Below are positions 1-12,300 of a stretch of DNA of 64,000 nt, piece by piece. A model generated the notes under the pieces. The model searched no databases, was not told where the DNA came from, and saw only the letters and a list, made by a program, of their open reading frames with translations. Made by a program: the position numbers and the translations under genes. Numbering within the stretch: position 1 is the stretch's first letter; each line of letters begins with the position of its first letter. The stretch comes from Vespa crabro (taxonomy: Eukaryota; Arthropoda; Insecta; Hymenoptera; Vespidae): NCBI RefSeq assembly GCF_910589235.1, contig NC_060974.1:2236003-2300002 (forward strand). Reading direction: 5' to 3'.

Positions 1-1337
1 AAAAATAAAATAAAAAATTTGTAATAAAACTACATTTTTTTATTCTTTTTTTTTGTTTCTATAACTTTTAATATATTTCTTAAGCTCAATGAGATCATTT
101 TATTATACTGCATATAAATAATTGATACTATAAGAAAGAAACTAAGGTTATATTATTTTTATTTTATTAAAAAAAATATGAGAAAAATATTTGTTTTCAT
201 ATATGTATTATACAAGAGGATTAAAAACTTATGAAGAAGTTAGTATTAATCAATATACAAGATATTTACATACTAACATTAAATATAAATAAAAATGCAG
301 TATGGCTGTTTGAATATTTTAGATCATCTATAGAAATATGAGGGTTTAAAAAAAAGACGGAAAGAAACAGAATGATAATTTCTGTATAACAATGAAAATA
401 GTAATATGTTAAAACATTAGTGTTAAAAGTATAATTAACCGTTTGTATTAAAAGTTATAAAATTCTAAGATTGTTGATGTCAAAACAGAAAAGAAATAGG
501 CTTACCATTATTATGCCCATGTAAGGAGGGCCGAATTTGCGACGTTGAATCCAAAAATGATAACAAGAATAAACAATAAAATACTTTTAACTCAATCATA
601 ATATTAGTCTTAACGTATTGTTTTGTTATTTTGCTTTAGCACAAATGAAAATGCGCTTTCGGCCATACTTCTGTATTATCGAAGTTTACCATGATATCGA
701 TTGTATCTTCGTTTTATTTGAAGTATGCAGTTTACCAGCAACCAATGAGTATATTCAACGCTATCCTTCTATTATTTGTCCTGCGTTTAATTGGTTCTAA
801 TTCAAAATTCGACCAATCATATTTAACAGATGATTTAATCTTTAAGTGAACTTTACCATATTCATTTTATCTTTTATCTGTATAGCTAACTTTTCTTTCT
901 ACTTTTGCTTCATTAAACTGTTATGATGTGACTTCATGTAGTCCGATATTACAGTAAAGTAGTAAAAATAATAATATATTTTCATAGTGATTTTCGAAGA
1001 ATATATAACGGAACGTTAGAGAAGAATAATAAATATAAATTTGATTGATAGTATTTGCTTAGTTATTGAATTGCGTCATATATTAAAACTATACAATATT
1101 TGTTGAATGCTATTACACAACGATATTTAACTACTATATCAACTATATATTTTAACTATACAATAAAGTTTTTATATCTTATATAGTTTTTAATTAAGAA
1201 GTTTAAGAAAATGATAAATGATAATTAAACTGAATTCTAATGATCTAATGGGAGATATAAGAATTTGTTATAAATAAATGTACGATCAGCGAATTTTTAA
1301 TAATCATTTTTTTTATCGTTAATCAGCACTTGTAAAA
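1..1337. other. Gene-free AT-rich flank
   Basis: No exon chain with homology is visible on either strand. The longest open stretch (about 618-800, +) has no recognisable motif and no convincing splice partners. The final part probably holds the promoter and 5' UTR of the small RRM gene that follows. Confidence 0.5.
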
Positions 1338-2136
1338 ATGGATAAAACCAAACAACGTATGAAAATTTGACAATACCAGTATTATTTTTCTACATTACAT
1401 ATCTCTTTGAAATTATTTATAAATATTGTATTTATTATATTTGATAGGACAGAGTTATAATAAAAATGGATTATCTTGGATTTATAGAAAGAAAGCAAAA
1501 TTACGAAGGGCTAAGAATATAACACAAAATGAAGATGCTGATACAGAATTAAATAATTCTGCGACAAGAATTTTTGTTCGTAATCTTCCATGTAGGGTAT
1601 GAAATCATAATTTTATCTATATAATGATTTTTTATTTGGTATAAATGTAATTATACTGACTATATATGATTATTATATTAATAGGTAAAAGAAGAGGACA
1701 TTAAACGGTTGTATGAAAAATATGGAGAAATACAAGAAATAATTCTTCCTTGCCAATCAAATTCATCACTTATTGGATACGCGTTCATAAAATTTAAACG
1801 AATGCAAGATGCATCCAAAGCTATATTTAATACAAATAAAAAAGAATTTTTTGGTAATAGATTATATTTTCTTGTTATTATATCTTTATATATTTTGGTA
1901 TATTTGAAATAATTTTTCATATTACAGGTAGAATAATTACTAGTGGATGGGTCGTTGCAAATTCTAAACTTCATAAAAAGATGAAAAATATCTCTGAGAT
2001 TAATAATAAAAATAAATTCTCTTTTCCTTCTTCCAAAAGACAAAATACAGATATAAAAAAAGGACATAAATCTTTGACCTTACGAGAAACTGATATTTCA
2101 AAACATAAAAAAGGAAACATTAATTGCCACATATGA
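1338..2136 (+). CDS. Small single-RRM protein, RBM28/Nop4-like
   Basis: Four exons (1338-1356, 1448-1596, 1685-1853, 1928-2136) join in phase to 181 codons. The protein holds one RNA recognition motif, about residues 49-125. RNP2-like IFVRNLP opens it, the RNP1-like stretch is IGYAFIKF, and it ends in SGWVVANSKLHKK. That end resembles the second RRM of nucleolar RBM28/Nop4, which ends in a W-x-V-A-K type strand. A basic segment (YRKKAKLRRAK) precedes the RRM and a Lys/Ser-rich tail follows. RBM28 normally has several RRMs and several hundred residues, so this is either a short independent gene or a truncated duplicate. Introns are retained, so it is not a processed copy. The first exon contributes only six codons plus one base and is the weakest part of the model. 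Family-level role would be pre-ribosomal RNA binding in the nucleolus; this is inference. Confidence 0.55.
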
Positions 2137-2891
2137 ATTGATACTATATATATATATTATTATTATTATGTTTTTTAAATAAAATGTAGTTACTATTTTT
2201 AAGTAGTTATTACTTAAGAGAATTACATAAAAGAAAAAAAAAATTTCATGGTACATCAATGTATCATACATATTTTCATTATTGATAAAAACAACGATGC
2301 ATTTGTATATCAAATAAATAAGAAAAATTTTAATAATTTAAAAAATATGTTACGGTTATTTTTACCCTTTATGCGTAATTTTTAAAAAATCTCTTTTACA
2401 TATAAACAAAATTTTAGACACTGTAGCCAATTTTGTAGTTTTAATATCAATCATACCAATATAACAAGCTTGTAAGATTGAGGTGTAAACTTTGGCATGC
2501 GCGTTAAGTTAAAAAATTCTGATATATTTTGATTTATTTTATTTCTAAAGTCATATAATTAATTTTTTTACGTACAACACAATAAATATGGAAATATATA
2601 AATTTAATTAATAATAAATCTGAAACAATATTTAAATATTAGGAATTGAATATTACATTTATTTATATTTTCTAACCTCATTCTTAATCACACTAATTAA
2701 AGCTTATAATAAATGATAGTAAAATAAATGTATGAAGTTTATATCGTATGCTTATTAAATCTACTAATTTAAAAAGAAGATAAAAAAACAGGTAATGTAG
2801 TTATTCGAGTATAAAATCTATATCTCCCTGATATTTTATATACAAATAAATATCAGTAATATTTCATAATTTATTAAAAATTTTCTTTTCC
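2137..2891. other. Intergenic, AT-rich
   Basis: Contains the 3' end of the RRM gene and the upstream region of the FASTK gene. The only island of higher GC is around 2490-2505 (GGCATGCGCG), which resembles an NRF1/Erect-wing half-palindrome. No coding potential recognised. Confidence 0.5.
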
Positions 2892-5231
2892 ATGTATGAT
2901 AGTATGGATAGGGGTTTTAAACAAATATTATGGATGTCATGGACTTTACGAAGTCGAACTTTATTTTTAAATTATACAATACGAAGTAGAATTACTCAAA
3001 ATACTTTGCAGAGTTATTGGAACTCTCCTAAAGGTAATTAATAATACCATAATACATTCTCATATATATCATTTTTTGATATGTTTATTTGTTTCATATA
3101 ATCTTTAAACTTTTTCAATATATTTAGAAATTTATAGGTCCGTAAAACTGGAGCCAATAAAAAAAATAATACTAGAGTCATGTACAATTTCTTCAATAAA
3201 TGCTACAAATATTTTAGATTATATTAGTAATCAGTATCCAAATATGGACTTGAAAGATATATTGGATATACTAACGATATTAGCAAGAATAGTCAGTGAG
3301 GATGGAAAACAATTTAATTTAAAAGATCATAAAGGATTTAAAATTTTATGTAATAAATTACAAGAACAAATAAGAATTATGAATGTATCCGATGCTATAC
3401 AAGTAATAAAATTACTGAGCTTTCTTGATATACCAGCATCTACAATGATAATACAAAGTCTTCTGCAAATTATAAGAAATTCTGTAAATGAACTGGACAT
3501 ACATCAAATACATTTATTATTAATTATATTGAGAAAAATGGAACAAACTACATTATCATCTGCACTACTGATAGCATTACCTATACTAATTCCAAATATT
3601 TTAACAACAAAACTTGATTATTTAGATTTGAAAGAATTGTCTTTAGCCTTATTGTATATAAAATATGTAGAAAAAAAAGATTTAGTTAAAAAAATCTATA
3701 AGAGTATAGAATCATTAGTAATGAATAATTCTAGAAATGTTCCAGTATCTACTCTTAAATATATATTTATTTCTTTGTGCGGATTATCAAATAAAAACAA
3801 ATTTGTAAATGAAAATTTCAAGACAATGGAAGTAATACGTGAAGCACTTTTTCACAAAATAAATCAATTGACGCCATCAGATATTCTAGAATGTTTAAAT
3901 GAAATATCTAAAAATGTAATAGAAGGGTAAATACCAAATTTCGAAATTTATATTATAAAATATAGAAAATACTATTTTAAATGATACTTATATTAATATT
4001 TTGTTATACAGGGAAATGATACCTTATAGTTATAATACTATCTTCATCAATGAATTATTGAATGTTGCAATAAGTAAAAATATGGATTTTCTAACATGTT
4101 TTTATATTGCAAAATATTTAAATAGTATATCTTATATTTATTTACCATTCATAGAATTTATGATAAATGAACATTTAAAAGAGGATGTTATAAAGGAAAT
4201 GCGTCCATCTAACATTAAAGAAATTTTACATACATTATCTAATGCTGAATATCAGTCAGTTCCTTGGATTATCCTAGAGAATAAATTTTTAGATGTGACA
4301 TTTCTAAAGAAATGCACAATTCAAATACTACTTAAATATGCGGTTGATTTAACAGCATTAAATAAATATTATCCAAAAATATTGTCAATAATTTTTAGTA
4401 CGATAGATACAAAAGTGTTAAATTCCTTTAGTGATCTGGATATTAAAAGATTGTTGATTTTGTATCAAAGTGTAAAAGCATTATATCCAGATTATATGGG
4501 TCCTTGGCTTGGTAAAAGTGAACTTTATAAAATACATAATGTATCAGATCAAAAATCCAGTAATGAGTTAAAAATAACTCTAGAAAAAGCAATGGGAGGT
4601 TCTCAATATGTTTTAAGCAATTTGAAAACAAAACTAGGACATAAAATTAGTAAGTATTATATTTGCTTTCCTAAATTAATCAAAAAATAATTAAATCAAA
4701 ATTAAATAAATAAAAGAAGAAATTAACTAATTAAATAATAATATTTATATTATTTTAGATTATGCTATAATTATGCGACAAGGCGGATTTCCCATTGCAT
4801 TTAATACGAGTAATTCTAATATTCTTGCAAAGTATACTTACCTTGTTGAAGAATTGGAGTGTACAGAAGAAAATTGTGTTATGTAAGTATTTTTTTATCA
4901 ATATTTTCTATTTTTAATAAAATATTTGTGCATCCCTTTTTTCTTTTTTCTTTTTTGTTTTGTCAAGAGTTTTTTTTATAAGTATCTATAGAAAAATATT
5001 TACTTTTGCAGTATACTTATAATTGAATTTCCTTCTATTGCATATTCTATTAATACTCAACAATTGTTGGGTGTTTGGAACGTACAAGTAAAAACTATAG
5101 AAAAATGTACTGGATATAGTTGTATTCCAATAAATGTAAAAGTTTGGTCTAATCTATTACCACATGAAAGAATTACATATATTATGCAAAACATAAAAAA
5201 TAAATGTCCTGAAATTATGTTATCAACGTAA
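2892..5231 (+). CDS. FAST kinase domain/RAP-domain mitochondrial RNA-binding protein
   Basis: Five exons (2892-3033, 3128-3926, 4012-4649, 4759-4882, 5012-5231) give 640 aa. The N-terminus is rich in Arg, Ser and Leu with almost no acidic residues after residue 6, consistent with a mitochondrial presequence. Residues about 60-520 are helical Leu/Ile-rich repeats typical of FASTK-family proteins. The last 75 residues fit a RAP domain: a hydrophobic strand IIEFPS, then QQLLGVW, then a GY turn and a VWSNLL helix start. FASTK proteins process or stabilise mitochondrial mRNAs; that role is family knowledge. I cannot say which FASTKD paralogue it is (FASTKD1-5, TBRG4). It is convergent with the TatD gene, stops about 1 kb apart. 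The start was chosen as the first ATG that gives the presequence; a second in-frame ATG lies four codons later. Confidence 0.72.
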
Positions 5232-6228
5232 TAATAACAATGATTTCAAAAGCAAATTAAAAATGTTTTAATTAAAAATATAATTCATATCTCACATTAC
5301 ATGCACAATTCATGATCTTCCCTGACAATTAATATTTCACATAATCATAGTGGATTACATAACAGAAAAAAACGGATAACTATGAATTAAATACTTATTA
5401 CAATTAATATAAAAACTATTTTTTTAACTCTAAGTGAATTTTATAATTAAAATCTTATTTGTAAACATGGCTGCATTGTATTGTGTTAGTATTGAAACAA
5501 AGAGTTAGTTTTATTGATACAAATGAAGGAAGTTTGGTAATTAGCATTAAATATATGATATATAAAGTTATTGCTAATAATATTTAAGATAAAGCCTATG
5601 TATTGATATATTTTTTAACGTATAAATATGAACTTGGCAAAATTTTTGTATATACATTGGATAAAATTAAAATAAAATAATAAATTTAATCGTATGTTGT
5701 ATAAGATAAAACATTTTAATGAAAAGTAATAATACAAAATTTACTTTTTTCTGTTCTTGAAAATATATATTCTTAAGATAGAACCATTACTATATATATA
5801 ATTTCATTGGAGTATATATGCTCCACGATTTTACTTTTATTTACATATAATTAAAAGTATGAAAGTAACAATTTAACAATCCATAACATTGTTCTAGTAA
5901 AAACTATTTTTTCATTTATTCAAGTATTTCTGAAGACTATTTTTATTTTGCATAATAAAAAGAAAAGATTGTGTATATAAAGGATATAATAACAAATTAA
6001 GCATAAATATTGGTGCTGCAATTATTTTTTACTTTTTTAATATCTCATTTTTTTTATATAACTATCACAACGAAATATTTTATCTGATGTAAATATTGAA
6101 TAAATTTATAGATACCAGATTATTAAAGTAAAAATAGATATACCACATAGTAGCACCAATATCTAAATCTTGTGAAGCACCAACTAGCACCACCATATAA
6201 AACAAATTTAATATTGTCCATCTTTAAA
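5232..6228. other. Intergenic between convergent genes
   Basis: Very AT-rich. It should contain the 3' UTRs of the FASTK gene (+) and the TatD gene (-). I see no ORF or repeat of note. Confidence 0.5.
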
Positions 6229-7164
6229 TCACGCATTTAGACCAAATAACTTTAAAGCATTGAAAGCAGTAGCTAAAGCAACTTCTTCTGGAGTTGTTTG
6301 CATAAAAGCTGCTACCATTTCGACTATAGCTGGCAAGGCACATGGCTCATTGCGTTGAAAAGTGCAATAACGATGAAGAAAAGTCATGGATCGTTCAGTT
6401 AAAGCATCCTTAACGCGTACAGGTAATTTACTAGCTCTGGTATTAGGATACATAAATGGAGCATCAGTTTCAACTAATATTTTATCTAATGGTGCCTGAC
6501 CTGCTTCTAACAATTGTCTTATACCACTATCTGACTTATCTTTACATAAGTAGCCTGTTATTCCTAAATAAAAACCTTGATCTAAATAAATTTGTGCTTC
6601 CTCTGCTGTTCCAATAAAAGAATGAATTAAAACTGGTGGTAAGCGATTTTTATAATGACTAAGAACTTCCAATACATCGGCCTGTGCTGCTCTTTCGTGT
6701 ATTATAAGTGGTTTATTTAATTGACATGCCAGCTCTACTTGTTTATGAAAGACAGTACGTTGTGTCTCAGGATCAGAAAAATCACGATTATAATCTAAAC
6801 CACATTCTCCAATTGCAACGCATTCTGGATTTGTAGCTATGCTTTCAAGTTCTTGTAAAGTATCTGGATTTTCCCATGATTTTGCATCATGTGGATGTAC
6901 ACCAGCAGTTGAGTAAAGAGTACCAGGATATATTCTTGTCAGTCTTAAAGCCTCTTTACTAGAACGAATGCTTGCACCTGTAACCATGATCTTCTGGACT
7001 CCTGCATCTTTAGCTCTTTGTATTACGCTATCTAAATCTCGACTGTATTTCTTATTTGTAAGATTGGCACCAACATCAACAATAATATAGTTTTCGTAAC
7101 ATCGAGTCATAGCTGAGGAAATAGCATTTTCCTCTGAATTTGAACTAGCAGCATTTTCTGCCAT
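6229..7164 (-). CDS. TatD-family metal-dependent deoxyribonuclease
   Basis: A single uninterrupted exon of 311 codons. The TatD fold starts near residue 28 with VDVGANLT, the form seen in E. coli TatD and TATDN1, which lacks the H-x-H of the YcfH branch. Metal and catalytic positions are present: GVHPHD, GECGLDYN, IIHER, LIHSF and VETDAPF, in the usual order. The C-terminus ends in FNALKLFGLN, as in TatD proteins. The family acts as a Mg-dependent 3'-5' exonuclease in DNA repair or apoptotic DNA degradation. The spacing and motif wording look closer to bacterial-type TatD than to human TATDN1, but animal TatD paralogues of this kind exist and transfer is not implied. The 27-residue Ser/Asn/Glu-rich head is dispensable; the first ATG is used as start. 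It is divergent from NAA40. Confidence 0.88.
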   Translation of the reverse strand: MAENAASSNSEENAISSAMTRCYENYIIVDVGANLTNKKYSRDLDSVIQRAKDAGVQKIMVTGASIRSSKEALRLTRIYPGTLYSTAGVHPHDAKSWENPDTLQELESIATNPECVAIGECGLDYNRDFSDPETQRTVFHKQVELACQLNKPLIIHERAAQADVLEVLSHYKNRLPPVLIHSFIGTAEEAQIYLDQGFYLGITGYLCKDKSDSGIRQLLEAGQAPLDKILVETDAPFMYPNTRASKLPVRVKDALTERSMTFLHRYCTFQRNEPCALPAIVEMVAAFMQTTPEEVALATAFNALKLFGLNA

Positions 7165-8200
7165 TGTTTATTATTTAATTAAGAATGCCTGCAACAATTT
7201 AAAGATACATTCGCATAGTAATCGGTATTAGTAATAAAAATAGGTCTATCTTCAACTGCATTATATCATTATGTTGATAAAATAAACATAAATTTTCTTA
7301 ACCTATAACAAAACACACATCTCTCTTTCGAAGTAATAGAAAAAAATGTGAAATCTACAAATATTTCTTATAAAATAATATAATATTTCTAAATTACTTG
7401 CAATTAATTTTAACAACTGGATTGAAACTTATATATCATACTTTGGCAATGTTAATGAAATCTCACGTAACTACTTCTCTTTAACTGTTTAATTAATACT
7501 GATAATAATATATCTTGTCGGAAAACGTGTGAATTTTTATTACACGAACCTTTTTGTTTCTTTTTATATTATAAAATAACTAAATGAACGAAACTGCCAG
7601 TATCAATTACAATATGTTCACTTCGACATTATTGATATCACAAAACTTCGAAGACGTTACATTTTCAAGAGGTTAGTAATGATTAATACTATTGATATAA
7701 TTGGAAATACCTACATATATTATGTTTTTTACTGAGAGATAAGTCAAATTGCAATGTTTAATTTTATTGCTATAATGATACAATCATTAGTGCATAAAAA
7801 ATATTTGAAATTTCGAAATATAAAATTTTAATTTTCTTGCAGTTTCAAACTATATACGTTTTTATCTTATAGGATAATTTTTCTTCTTACATCGTACAGT
7901 AGTGTTATTTTGTCTGCTATATAAAAAGAAATTAAGAAGTTTACAATTATATCAATCAACTTATTCAATCTTTATTTATACATCATAATATGTATATAAT
8001 ATAACTTTATATATAATTATTTGTAAAATTTATAATATATAATAGCTATAAGAAAAAAAGAAATTTTTTTAAATGTTTAATCTTATTAAATATTTTTATC
8101 ATAAATTAAACATTATTTTTTTATTACATATATTTGTTATTTAACATAAAAATTACTCAACTAACATATTTTATTATTGTAGAACAGGCCAACAGCAAAA
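7165..8200. other. Divergent intergenic region (TatD / NAA40)
   Basis: Should hold both promoters. A stretch near 7584-7671 ends in a good donor (AG|GTTAGT) and could be a 5' non-coding exon of NAA40, spliced to the acceptor TTGTAG just before 8184. Its open frame does not continue in frame into NAA40, so I treat it as leader at most. Confidence 0.35.
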
Positions 8201-9362
8201 ATGAAACGACGTTCAAAAGTACAAAAACTAGCACGTGCTAAATGTATTATAAATAAAGCTAATTCTATGAAAAATCCATTTCAAATGATTGAAATGTATC
8301 ATACATATGTAGGAAAAAACGAATATATTGTAAATTTAACTTGTGTTAAGGCTAAAGAGGCATCATCTGAATGTCGGCTTTGGGTATTCGACATTATGGA
8401 AAGAAATATGAAAAATTTATATGAACAGTCTAGTTGGGGATGGGATGCAATTGCTAAACAGAAAGAATTAACAGAACCAACAGCTTGGTATTTGATAGCA
8501 TCTTGTAGTAACAAATTTATAGGATTTTCTCATTTTCGTTTTGACATAGATTACAAAGTTGAAGTGCTATATTGGTAAGTATATAAAAATATGAATTATT
8601 ATTACAATATAATAAGCAAAAATGTATTAAAAATATTATATTTCTCTATTAAGTTATGAGTTACAATTAGAAGAATCAGCAAGAGGCAAAGGCCTTGGTC
8701 GTTTTATGATGCAAGCTCTTGAATCTATGGCATCAAAACATAAAATGCAAAAAGTAGTATTAACAGTATTAAAAAATAATCTACCAGCATTACAGTTCTT
8801 CTACACGCTTGGGTAATGAGATATTTTTCATATTTTAACTATATATTACTTATTTTATTTATTATTTATCAAGTCTTCTATAAATAAAATACAAAGGAAA
8901 GATATGAACTAAAATCACAAATATTATTTTAAATATATCTTACAATACAAAGCTTGAGGTAGACTTAAGCTTATTAAATTATATAATATAATAATTATTC
9001 AATTATTTAATCTATTTCTTAAATTAAGTTAAACTCTATTTTTAATGCTGAGTACAAAATAATTGTACTTTGAAAAGCTTGTTTTAAGTATAATTGTACA
9101 AATATTTCATTAATTAATTTAATGTCTATTAATTATAAATATCTACCTATACTTTTGCTCAAAGATGTATCAGCCTTATAATTAAAATTTTCTTCCTTAT
9201 TAGATAACTTTATATGATAAGCATATAAGTTTATAAAAAATTGTTGATATACATCTTCAATCATTTTTTTGTAGTTTCAAACTGGACAACACTAGCCCGC
9301 TGGAGTCAGAGAAGAAAGATTATATTATTTTAAGTAAACAGGTTTTAATTCCTGCCTCGTGA
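8201..9362 (+). CDS. NAA40: N-alpha-acetyltransferase 40 (NatD), histone H4/H2A N-terminal acetylase
   Basis: Three exons (8201-8574, 8654-8812, 9275-9362) give 206 aa. The basic head (MKRRSKVQK) and the GNAT fold match NAA40: YEQSSWGW, AWYLIA, FSHFRFD, VLYWCYELQLE and the acetyl-CoA loop R-G-K-G-L-G, followed by VLTVLKNN and FFYTLGF. NatD acetylates the N-terminal Ser of histones H4 and H2A; this is family knowledge. Human NAA40 carries a Cys/His-rich tail after the domain that this protein lacks; it stops shortly after the final strand. The stop codon is only 31 bp from the stop of alpha-mannosidase II on the other strand, so the 3' UTRs must overlap. Confidence 0.9.
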
Positions 9363-9393
9363 AAACATTTTCTACAATAAATATGCTTTCATC

Positions 9394-12300
9394 TTAATAT
9401 TGTGTTTTATGAAATAAAATAGATAATATTTCGTTCGGACATAAAGTAACAATCGATGATTTAAGAAATGAGCCAACATCATAAAATGTAAGAGGAGCTT
9501 TACTAATTGTCATATCTTTCAAATAGTTTAGGAATGATACATCGATTTTTCCCGAATTGGAGATATTAAATTGTTGCAAATAAGCCTCTGATCCCCAACA
9601 AATATCTAATGCTGTTCGATGTAGAACCATACCAATACCTTTGCCAGCTCCTTCAGGAACAGACAATACTCTTAAACTAATAACGTTTAAATTTATGGGA
9701 AGATCATAACGCAGTGGAGAAAAGTGTGCTTGCAAATTATATGGCAATGTATTATGAGGATGCATTGCTATTACCGGATACAATAGTTCTTCTGAAGCTA
9801 AATGTGCAGCCACAGATAACAGACCTGCAGGATGACCACTGGATGATGATGCAGGACAGTTTAATCTCTTTTTTTCAAATACTAACGTAAATAAGTGATT
9901 AGTTACTAAATTGTCTGTTACACCTTGACCTAATCCTCTGTTATCATCTTGAAGCAGTCTTCGATCTTGCATAATCTGTAGCGTAATATCAAAAATTAGC
10001 ATTCATGATATATTTTAACCATTTTTTGATCATGACTATTTTGTATCTTATACAGAAATCTTTTAATATATGCTTCATTTTTAAATAGATTCTCTCATAA
10101 GTTTTTTATAATTTACTTACACACATAATCTAATGACTTATAATAAATATACATTACCTCTATTTGTCCTGATGCCATAGAAGCAACCCCTAATGGTTGT
10201 GCTGTTATAACAGTTAATCTTTTATGCTTATCTTCAATGTATGCATTTGCAGCCATTGGGTAATAATTTGCTTGTGTAGGTAATTTAGGAAATCTTTGGC
10301 GTCTAATTATCTGAAATCATTAAAGTTATATATATATATTTCATTATTAAAAATATAAAAATATTTAAGATATCCTTTTAGGCACTTACACCAAGACCAT
10401 TTAAATCAGTAAAAAACTGATCTCCAGACATAATATCAGTGTTTAATCTCATTGCAAGTTCATAATTTTGTGTTTCTGTTATATCAACTTCATTCAATAT
10501 ATGTAATCCGACACCATCACTACCAGGTGAATTATATAGTATGCAAGTATGACGCACATATGGTAATTCTACAAAAACTTTTGATAAAATAGGACCTGTT
10601 ACTAAATGAATAATGTGCTTATTATCCATAAATATCAAATCTGGATCTTGCTTGTCTGGCAGAAATAAATAGGCACCGCTTCTATCTTTACCAGAACCTC
10701 TGGTGCCATATTTAACAAACTCTAAATGAACAGGGAATGTAACATTGTCAACTCTTAAAGCTTTTAAGAAACCAGATTTTCCAAATGACGCAGATAGTTC
10801 AACTTTTTGAGATATAGAAAATTCTTGTGCAAGAGGTTGTACTTGCATATGAGAAAAACCAGGCACTATTGAAACTGGTATATCGGTATTGAAAACTGTG
10901 ACATTTGCTACATAAACATCTCTGTAAAATTATAGATTAACAAATTATTTTAAATCGCTTTCTATCATGATTCATTCATGACATTATTTTTCACATATAA
11001 TTTATACTTACGGAGGAAATATTTGCTGACGAAGAGCATGTATTATATATGTAGTAAGTCCAAAGCCTGGTACAGTTACTAGAAAAGATAATTCATATCT
11101 GGCAGCTGATAGTGCACCAGGTCCAACCCAAACTGGCGATATCTGAGATTTTACTAATTGTCCGGTATGATCCGTAACTTTAACGAAAGGTGTTGAGACA
11201 ATTAAAGTTTGTATTTTTCTTCTTTGTCTTGAATAGGGATTGTATAACACTACTTTCCTTTTGGGACTTTCATCTCCCAGTATAAGTATATGTTTTTCAC
11301 CAGGACTAGTATGATGTGACCTTTAATAATAAAACATAGAATTGAATTAAACTAGATTATCGGTGATTTCATTAAATAATTATAAAAACTATAGTAATTA
11401 AATTATATAGTATGTATGATAAGAACCTTACAACCTCTACAAACAGCAAAAGATACTAACTAGGAATAAGTATCTGTTTTCGAACCTAGTCTCATCCAAT
11501 GAAAGGTAGTGGACTTCTTGATCAATTGTGGATCCTTCAGAAGTTTTTAGTAAATGCATAACAGATTGTTGGAGTACATGTGCAGTATTATTTAAGGCTA
11601 ATATCATTTTTTGAGCATAATCTATAACTACATTATCTCTAGCTGTTCCACTAACACCATCATGATGTTGAAATAAGGAATGCCACATTCTGGCATTACT
11701 CAATCGAAGAGCTATGTTTCCTTCAGCTAGATGATAAATCCCTTTAGCCCATGCTATTGTAGACAAGATTTCAGATGCTCTTAAGGAACCTAATAATACA
11801 CGATCTAATCGTTTATGGAAAGGTCTAAAAAAATATTATTATCGTTTAGATAAAGAAAAAAGATATTTTGTTAATAATATTAAAATATTATCTATAATAT
11901 GATAATATACCTTGATGTGTAATAACCACTCCAATAATGATCATCCCTATCAGAATAAGTAAAAAAATCTCCAGATAAAGTAGGGAAATCTTCTAAATTA
12001 TGTTTATCTCTTACAGCATCAAAATAATCACTCAATGTTCCAAATTGTATTTCAACATTTAATTGTTGATTTTGATTTAAATAATCAAAAAGATATTGAT
12101 AGTTATTGAACTGAGCATCCCATTCAGTAACATGCGTATATCTAAAGTCATCTCCCAATGGTACTAATAATACATTAGTTTTAAAAAGCTGAGACTTTTT
12201 ACGGTATTGATCTAATAGCAGCATTGCTCTTTCTATTACATTTGCTTTTGTTATGGCTCGTGGATTTACTTTCCATGGACATGTCAAACCAAAATTAGGA

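Noticed and set aside
618..800. 60-codon open frame on the + strand
   Set aside because: No motif, no splice partner and composition like the surrounding AT-rich DNA.
6229..7164. Horizontal transfer of a bacterial tatD gene
   Set aside because: The protein resembles bacterial TatD and is intronless within the CDS, but base and codon use match its neighbours and animal TatD paralogues are known.
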